From the NCBI GenBank assembly GCA_029531795.1, contig JAPEIS010000003.1:1302001-1366000 (forward strand): a stretch of 64,000 nucleotides of DNA, written 5' to 3'. The DNA comes from Sclerotinia nivalis. Taxonomy: Eukaryota; Ascomycota; Leotiomycetes; Helotiales; Sclerotiniaceae. The notes beneath the pieces are model-generated. The model did no database searches. It was not told the origin of the DNA and worked only from the letters and a program-made list of their open reading frames with translations. Below, piece after piece: positions 56,674 to 64,000 of this stretch (its first letter is position 1; each line of letters begins with the position of its first letter). Both the position numbers and the translations under genes were made by a program.

Positions 56674-58051
56674 CAGTACTTACGCACAGATAATGGCCGG
56701 CCGGATTTCACCCGGAATTATTTATCAATATCATTCTATTCAATCTTATTTATTAAATCAATGTTTCATTATTTTAATATAAAATTTTGATATATTTGAG
56801 ATCTATATATATATTTTAATAATATAAAAAAATTATATTGTTACCCTACTTTAAACCTTCAATATTTAGTATACCAGTTATCAACTGCGATATAGGCCTT
56901 TATTCTATTCGATATACTAGCCCCCAATTTTTCGAATAACTCATCATCCAATGTATCCCAAGTTATTTGTAAAGCACTCTTCAATCTTTATTTAATATAT
57001 TCTAAAATGCTTTTATTTGTAACAAGATCAAAAAACATTTCAAAAACATGTATTTTTAAATACTATCAAATATACTTTATAAGATTCAAATCAAAACTAT
57101 AAGGAGGCCAATCTTAAATTAATGGAATACCCCTCTTTCGAAACTATACTTTTATTTTGCGAACAATATATATAGAAACATTATCTTATATAAATTGATA
57201 CCCTGAATCCAATCCTTTGAAAATAAATTCGATTTCTATATCAACTATCTTCAAATATAAATTAGTACTATACCCAAACTTTTTGAATTCAAAATCTCTA
57301 TTTATAATATAAAGATTATTCCTTTTGATATCACAAAAACCTTTCCAAACTATAACCTTCATATTCTTCTTTGAAGAATATATTTGAATTATATTCCGAT
57401 CTCATTTTTGAAAGGAAAAACAGAAGACCCATTCCTGCTTTTTACCCCGCCCTCACTCTACAAAGCACTCATCCGACCAGAAGATTAAGCCCCATTCCTC
57501 TACTATAAAGCCCCTTCACACTAAACACTATATAAGCCATTTAAATGTATATTCTGATATAAATTCAGGCCTTTTCCTAGCTCTCCAATTGTCTATTCTA
57601 TATATATAGAAGATCCTTTTAATAATATCCCTTTTGCAATCAAGTCTACAAATTATAATGATTTCCTAATAAATCGATTTGGACTATAAATATATATACT
57701 GTATCACTATATATTCATCTCTTTCTAAATAACACTTCTATCAAGGTTTTTTGAATAAGGATTTACCTTCATTGTATAATTGATTCATCTTAATAGTGTT
57801 ATATATAGTAATGCGAACTATTCCAAGATCATTCGCAATTTTAGTGAATCCTGTACCTTTTGAGGCTTTTCTAATAATTCTATTACGATCATATAGACTA
57901 AGATGCTTTTGAAGAATATTATTATTATCAATTGATCTTAATGGAGTGCGTTGTGATGATATAATTAATAAATAGAATATAGATTGTAGGAATGAAACGC
58001 GTAAAAATTTATATTTATGCGTTTTCGGCCATTATCAGTGCACGGTTACTG
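56674..58051 (-). mobile_element. Tc1/mariner DNA transposon nested in Copia copy 2
   Basis: Ends are CAGTACTTACGCACAGATAA and the inverted counterpart GTGCACGGTTACTG, flanked by TA on both sides (56,672-56,673 and 58,052-58,053), the canonical Tc1 layout. On the minus strand near 57,080-57,120 the reading DWPPYSFDLNLIKYI matches the W-P-x-x-S-x-D-L-N-P-I-E motif that holds the third catalytic acid; here it reads N-L-I-K, so the acid is gone. Downstream, ALQITWDTLDDELFEKLGAS and AVDNWYTKY match the transposase tail. Inactive. Confidence 0.85.
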
Positions 58052-58059
58052 TACTATCG

Positions 58060-59550
58060 ATGTCAAACCCTAATTTAATTATTTTTCTAACAAACGAAGA
58101 TCTTGAAATTACTTTACCCAAATCTAATTTTGTTGATTCTCGTAGAAAAAAGATCGAAGGATTATTAAAGAAAGAAACTTTCGAAAATATTCCTATCTTT
58201 TCAATCCCTATTGGAATTTGTATCTTTGGAAGCCGATTCATCAACAAAATCAAATACATCGGAATTAATAAAGCTATAAAGAAATTACAATTAGTAATTC
58301 AAATATACAATAATATTAAAAAAGAAACTATTTCGATTCAATTTCTAATTTTATAAAGGATTAATTAATAGAAATTATTGATCTAAATTTCAATCTTTAA
58401 ATCGAAGAATATCTATATTTACTTTTGCAATATTTCACAAACCTATATTCAGATTATAATAGAACTAAATCGATCATTTTATATTTATTCTTTTTAAGAA
58501 ATATATCTTTTACAGGATATTGTTCTTCAAATAAAGAAACCTTTGTATGGCATTGTAGAATCAGATAATTATTAGTTCAAAATATATTATAATTATTATA
58601 TGAATCGTTTCGGCTTTATAGTTTCAATTTACAATTATTGTCTTTTTCATCGAAACAACAATATGTTTGTATTTGTTGGTATTTAAATCGATGATACATT
58701 TATTATCGTCGACAAAGCATTTGCTGAATTAGAGCAGAAACAATTCAAAACTATCAACTTTTAAACAAAAAATCGTGAGATGTTAATAAAGACAAACCCT
58801 TTCAAATTCAATGGAATTGTTGTATTATTAATCGACGGTATTATTAATTTAATTCAGGAGTAATATTATAAGAACCTTCAACAAATCGTTTTTAGTCTTG
58901 CAGATCTTAAAGGTATTAGAGGCAAATTACGAAAGAATGTTTCAATTCAGGAATAATATATTATTTAACGGGTTAGAGGAGTACATATTATTAATCTCAT
59001 TTAATTAAAGACTATATATTTATTATCCCGTATTACTCAAATTATTGATTCTATTCCAAAAGATGTTGAATTCCTGAATAAGACTTTTTTTTGGTAATTC
59101 TATAATGCTATTAAAGGATTGAGATTTATTTCCTTCGGTTCAAAGATCTTTACCCTTTTTGTATCCGTAGATATAGGATTTGCAAATAACCCTGATTATT
59201 TTTCTCAAATCGGATATATTATAGTTCTAATAGACAAATCCAAAAATGCAAATATTCTTTATTAGATTTCTATTAAATGTAAAAAAGTTACTAAAAGTAT
59301 ACTAGTTTCAGAACTTTATACAATAACTTTTGGATTCGATATAGTAAATGCTATAAAATCTTTCCTCGATCAAATAGTTATTTGCGATTATTCTATTCCA
59401 TTTATAGTATATACCGATTCAAAATCATTTTATAAATACTTTATTAAACTCGGTACTATATATAAAAAACGATTGATGATCGATTTGATATATATTCGTT
59501 AATTATATAAGAAACGAAAGATTCAGGAAATTTATTAAATCGATAGAAAT
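58060..59550 (+). pseudogene. Copia RT and RNase H remnant, copy 2
   Basis: The plus-strand frame 58,060-58,356 reads SNPNLIIFLTNEDLEITLPK, KKIEGLLKKETFENIPIFSI and CIFGSRFINKIKYIG. The catalytic IDD lies near 58,690 (VFVGI then IDDTFIIVDKAF, with a stop between). RNase H appears at 59,400-59,500 as IVYTDSKSFYKYFIKL. It is collinear with copy 1. Confidence 0.82.
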
Positions 59551-59786
59551 ACTAATTTTACTAATACAATAACGAAGGCTAAGTTCTATTAAGCTTTAAG
59601 GGAATTGATTGATATAAATAAAATTAAATTGGAAATGAAGGTATAAATGAAAAGAATAGGTATTAAGATTTAAGATTTTTCAAATATTAAGATTTAGGTT
59701 TTTGGATATTATAATTTTGGGTTTTTCTATTTCGTTTTTGTATCTACATTTATTGTAGCTAGTTATTCTTTTAAAAAGATAATCAA

Positions 59787-60028
59787 TATTGATATTTATA
59801 TACTTTTAAAACATATAATCCTTACTTAAGCGAAGGCTTCTATATTAAAGCTATTCGCATTCAATAGTTCTTTCGAACCTTGATACATAATATAATCTTT
59901 AATTTAAGGGTCAATTGCATAGTAATCCAAACGCCCTTATAGGAATCTCTTTTATGAATAACCTCAATACAATCATAAACGTTTTGATCATTTCTATCGG
60001 ATACGACGATTACAGAGTCGTACCGACA
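59787..60028 (+). repeat. Copia copy 2, 3' LTR
   Basis: Starts TATTGATATTTATA, a strongly RIP-altered form of TGTTGGTATTCACG, and ends gtcgtaccgaca. Confidence 0.9.
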
Positions 60029-60033
60029 GTAAG

Positions 60034-60775
60034 TTATTTTATTCTTTATCTTTATAGTATAATAATTATAATAGCGACGAAGGTGATATTTGAAATGATC
60101 CAAATCCTAATGGGTATTATGTAAAAGTAAATTGAGGAGGATTTCGATCGTATACAAATTTGATGAAATTTGCTTGTATGTTTATACGATCGGTTAGTAG
60201 ATGGATTATATCCTTTATTCAGTATTATATATAATACTAATCGTGTTAAAATGAATAGAGAAAGTCTTTGATCGTATACTAATTTGATAAAATTCGTTTA
60301 TAGATATATATGATCGGTTTCTTATCCAGTTTTGAATGGTATCACTTTTATACCGAGGATCGAAGAAAGAAAAGATATCGAAAAGAAAGAGGTAAAAAAT
60401 ATTAAGAAAAATCGATAATGATTTAAATAGCTCTTATTCCATTATAGATTTTGAATAGAAGAATATTATAATAGTAATTACGAATTAGCTAATATTGTAT
60501 ATATATATAAACAAATTTCACCAATTTTGTATAGTATTATAATAGTGTTTTGTTTGTATAAATATAATACAGTAGATAATCTGTAATTATTCTTACTTAA
60601 TCTTTATAATTCTGTTACTAATATCCTATAGGTTCAAAAGAGAATAGAAATGTTCGAACTTTTGTTGTATAAGGTTCTTGATGAATTTGTCGATTATTAT
60701 ATCGGTAGTTGAAAGATAAATTATATAAAAGCTTCCTTTTGAATATTCCTATTATAATTATATATTCTATATATT
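60034..60775. other. AT-rich spacer between Copia copy 2 and next LTR
   Basis: No gene. The word gatcgtata(c)aaatttgat followed by tacgatcggt appears twice (about 60,147-60,195 and 60,268-60,320), suggesting a small diverged duplication. Confidence 0.5.
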
Positions 60776-60922
60776 TGTCACGGGTTCGTAACCCGTTCCT
60801 AACTAGTCTGTATGGCTACCTAAGACACCCATCCCCCATATAGTCGGCGTTCTTCCTAGTACCTTCTTCCTTCTTTATAGAATATCATCATATCTTAAAA
60901 GTATTCTATCATCATTGTGATA
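60776..60922 (+). repeat. Gypsy-type LTR, second family
   Basis: 147 bp from TGTCACGGGTTC to TTGTGATA. It opens with a perfect hairpin acgggtt-cgt-aacccgt. It shares the TGTYACGGGTTC start with the nested Gypsy LTR but is otherwise divergent. It precedes a gag remnant in the same orientation, so it is probably a 5' LTR. Confidence 0.7.
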
Positions 60923-60949
60923 GTATATTCTACCCTTCATAAAGACTCT

Positions 60950-62220
60950 ACTATTAAATGGGAAAGACAGCCTAGTTTTATCAAATAATCAATTTCACGA
61001 AATATTCGAAAACTTCGATTATCAATATATCGATAAACAATAAACAACGCTTTAATTCGATTCCAATCCAAACCCAGACCTAAACCCAAACTCAGATTTA
61101 GACTCAGATTCAGATCCAGATCTCGATTTAGCCAATACTATATCGTTATACATTCGAAATCAAAGATTTTACAATTATACCTCAGTTTTTAAAACTATCT
61201 TAAATAATCTATCATTATATCGGATACCATTCAATCAATTCTGTTAGAATTATCGATATCCCCAATCTGATCAAAGACAATGCCCGAATTCCGAGAGTAT
61301 ATTAAATCTGTTTTTTCTAATTATCAATAACTTATATATAAGCTTTCCAATATTAGAGATAAAGATCTTAAAGATCCAATTCCTATTTTCGATATATTTA
61401 TCAATATATAGAACCCTGAAGCTATTATATATATACAATATTTGTTTAGTTTCATAAAACGAACATTAGTTTAAGTAAAGCAATATCGACAAGAAATATA
61501 TATATTACAAGGAGATCTACAATTAAGCAATACAGCTAATACAAAATTAATAACTCAAAACTTTGCTTTTCGGGAACAACTTAATCAATCATTTATCAGC
61601 GCAAACCCTACTATATCAATCTATCGATCACAACAAATTATAAAGAATCCTGAACTGTTCAAAGATAAAAAAACAGGTTTTTTGATTTGACAAAACGAAT
61701 ACGAAAATTGGAAAATGAATTTACATATCTATTGGAAAAGCGATCCTATAGTTTTCGATACAGAATAAAAGAAATTGTTATATATAATTTTGCTTTTGGA
61801 AGAAATAATTCGATAGAAAAAACAAAAGGATATTAAAGAAATTATAGATAATATATCAGAATTTACTATTGTAGATACATTCCTGAAGAAACTTGATAAT
61901 CTTTACATTTCAACTGATACTGAACGTAAAACAACAATCAAATTCGACAAACTCAAAATAGACAATAAAATTCCATTTCCTTCTTTTTATTTACAATTGG
62001 AATATTTGAATATATTTAATAGAAAAACTCCTCAAGAAATAATTCTTGTAATAAAACAAAAAGTTATTAACGAACTGAAGGTATTAGTAAAAGGCAACTT
62101 AAACTTTTGCGAATTTATTGATATTGAAGAATAGAGAAAGAAATTCCAACACACAACAAATTTTGAAGAAAAATTATTCTTCGAAATACGCCTTTTTTAT
62201 ACCTTATTTATACTAAACAA
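60950..62220 (+). pseudogene. Gypsy-type gag remnant
   Basis: Broken plus-strand frames give NPELFKDKKTGF, NEYENWKMNLHIYWKSD and PFPSFYLQLEYLNIF followed by KQKVINELKVLVKG, similar to the capsid region of fungal Ty3/Gypsy gag (x-Y-E-x-W-K). It is interrupted by stops and truncated on the right by a LINE. Confidence 0.55.
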
Positions 62221-62231
62221 ATCAATCCAAA

Positions 62232-64000
62232 TTGAATACAATTGTCCCTAAAGAAATCGAACCAATAGTTGTTGTGATACTATTGCCGGCGCCCAAAACG
62301 CATGAAATCGCACTAAAACACAAAAATTCTTACTCTTTTTATTTCTTTATTATGAGTGAAGAAATCTCTATAACGGGTATTACCCCATTCAATCGCTTAG
62401 AAGTAATATTAGGCACTTTATACCAAGAGAATTATACTGAGTATACCATTTATAAAGGAAACAATAATCCCTTATTTATCTTTTTCAATCTTACCTTTTT
62501 CCAACCCTTCAATTTTCAAGTTCAATGTGATATTTTGAGTTCTAATGATCTATTCAAATCATTAATCAATTCTTTAACGTTTTAATTCAATAATAAACGA
62601 AGACAGCAACTCAGTCATTCAGAACCTTGTATTAATTCATCAAAAGAAGTTATCAAACAAACCAAAGATCTATTCATTCTAACTGCTTCTTTGAAAAAGG
62701 ATAATAAAGAACAATCAAAACTCCTCAACCTAATCGAAATATTCCGCGAATATCTCGAAAAAGGAAAACTCACAAAAGTCTCAAATATTATTATATCCCA
62801 AATCTCCTACTTGGAAAACGCTACCAAACGAATCGAAAAACAAGTTAATCATCTTTCCAATCTTTTGAATCCTTCAATCCTTTCTTCTATAATTATTACA
62901 TTAACCAATAATACAAACTATATTATTATTGCTAAAACTATAAAAGAATGAAATCTAGTTACAAAAGGAAAACCTACAAAACAGAAATCTATAAAACAAA
63001 AGGAAAAGAAAAAGGATATCTCAATAAGATGCCTAATCCTTATCAATCCGGAAATCGAATATCTTTTTTTTTTCTCATTCTTTTAAATAAGAAATCAGAT
63101 CAATAAAGCATTCAAAGCAATTGGTATCAAAGGTTCCATTATCTTGTCACGGGGTCCCCGTATATGGTATACGGAGACCGCTCGGGTTCCGACCCGTAGG
63201 AGTCGGACCTCGGATAAGTGTAGGCTAGCCCCGGTCGGGGCTAGCGCTACACATAAATGTGTTTAAGGAACCGTTCCTTCTATAGAAACGTAGCTCTTCG
63301 AGCTACGTCTTATCAATAAAAGTGATTTCTGTTATCCTGTCTGCTGCCTCCGTGATATATCTCAGCTATTATTACTTCTACTAATAATAACTTTATTATA
63401 ATTATCAACAATCTATTCATCTTTTAATTTTTATTAAATAAAAAAGGAATCTGGAATCAAATATTGAAATCTGAAAAAATTCAGAAAGATCAAGTATAAT
63501 ACAAAATGATCATCTATAAGATCTCAATCAAGGAATTTTTAGGACCTAAAAGAATGGATTTTATTTCAGAAGAAATTAAAATATATAATTCTGGTTGTTC
63601 TTTAATAGGAATACCATATTGGCTTATTTTATCAACCAAAAGAATAATTCAATGAGAAGGAGTTGTTGTAATAACTTTTGTTATCGAAAAAGAAACAAAT
63701 CTAGTTATTCGAAAAAGGTTATACATCGCTAGAATTAGTATAAAAGTCGAAAAGTTTTACAATTCCAAATCCAATTCTCAATATCAGAAATGTCAAAATT
63801 TCGGTTATAACGAATCATATTACAAGAAACCTTCTATTTGTAAACTATATAACAATAAACATTCTATTGTTGGATATTTCTGTTTAGTCTGTTAAGTAAA
63901 AGACAAATCTTATCAATATCTAATAATCAAATATACTAATTGTTAAAGAGATTATAAAACCAATTCGAAATCCTACGAAATCTATCAAGTAACTATAAAG
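62232..64000 (+). mobile_element. Tad1-type LINE, ORF1 remnant (continues beyond window)
   Basis: Plus-strand segments: THEIALKHKNSYSFYFFIMS and NRLEVILGTLYQENYTEYTI (62,290-62,450); a coiled-coil part NLIEIFREYLEKGKL near 62,720; then, after a solo LTR insertion, NSGCSLIGIPYWLIL (63,590) and a Cys/His zinc-knuckle array YQKCQNFGYNESYYKK ... KLYNNKHS ... YEIYQV at 63,780-64,000. This arrangement is typical of ORF1 in fungal Tad1-clade non-LTR elements. Several Cys positions have become Tyr by G-to-A change. RT lies off the window. Confidence 0.7.
63145..63357 (+). mobile_element. GC-rich hairpin-dense solo LTR nested in the LINE
   Basis: 213 bp from TGTCACGG to CCGTGATA, flanked by a perfect 5-bp duplication TATCT (63,140-63,144 and 63,358-63,362). 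It contains six to seven perfect hairpins in a row: 63,149-63,161; 63,158-63,174; 63,188-63,207; 63,218-63,252; 63,249-63,262; 63,265-63,279; 63,288-63,308. It is far richer in GC than the 30 kb around it, with little sign of RIP except the terminal CA-to-TA change. Confidence 0.8.

Larger units (their letters stand above)
52188..60028 (+). mobile_element. Copia LTR retrotransposon copy 2, split by a Tc1/mariner element
   Basis: LTRs at 52,188-52,429 and 59,787-60,028 are both 242 bp. The target duplication GTAAG is perfect (52,183-52,187 and 60,029-60,033). The internal order is gag, zinc knuckle (CRCYICKKEDYW near 54,610), protease, integrase, RT, RNase H. Removing the 1,378-bp Tc1 element and its TA duplication leaves 6,461 bp, within 4 bp of copy 1. 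Frames are broken by many stops. Confidence 0.92.

Overview
The window looks like nuclear DNA of a filamentous ascomycete, most likely a leotiomycete of the Botrytis/Sclerotinia type. The evidence is gene content, short introns (about 50-100 nt) with GTNNGT donors and CTRAC-type branch points, and a 30-kb AT-rich block of decayed retrotransposons whose paired repeats differ by C-to-T and G-to-A changes, the mark of repeat-induced point mutation (RIP). The species assignment is an inference.

Bases 1-13,300 hold conserved housekeeping genes: a mitochondrial ABC half-transporter of the Mdl1/ABCB10 type (runs off the left edge), the Hsp90 co-chaperone Cdc37, clathrin light chain, an Rtt103-type CID protein acting on RNA polymerase II, a 71-residue cytochrome c oxidase subunit 7/VIIa, and a divergent mitochondrial PPR-like protein. 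A 2.4-kb stretch (7,655-10,054) has only microsatellites.

Bases 14,100-25,000 are accessory. Five small two-exon genes, one frameshifted pseudogene and perhaps one further fragment form a diverged array. Each encodes a 115-145-residue protein with a Tudor/SH3-like beta-barrel pattern (G-x-x-V-x-W near the start, a TV/ATV strand, then Y-x-V/I-x-[FLY]-x-[DN] and a basic K/R-V-x-E tail). Left-hand members are on the minus strand and right-hand members on the plus strand. Three plus-strand members share an exon 1 of exactly 23 codons and a phase-0 intron. This is the best candidate here for an undescribed family. It is followed by a DUF6594 membrane-protein gene, a decayed APH-type kinase pseudogene and a three-exon hypothetical membrane protein.

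Bases 29,400-33,330 carry a highly codon-biased secreted protein (signal peptide, Kex2 site, Gly/Trp repeat, Cys-rich apple-like domain) and a 12-TM amino-acid permease in four exons.

From about 33,700 to the right edge the DNA is AT-rich and almost purely transposon-derived. It contains two copies of one Copia family (37,783-51,052 minus; 52,188-60,028 plus; all four LTRs 242 bp), a Gypsy element (42,464-49,263, TSD ATACT) nested in the first Copia, a Tc1/mariner element (56,674-58,051) nested in the second, TA-flanked fold-back MITEs, two solo LTRs with perfect 5-bp duplications, a second Gypsy LTR plus gag remnant, and a Tad1-type LINE ORF1 leaving the right edge. After subtracting the insertions the two Copia copies are 6,465 and 6,461 bp, which supports the nesting model. 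No tRNA, rRNA or CRISPR array was seen.
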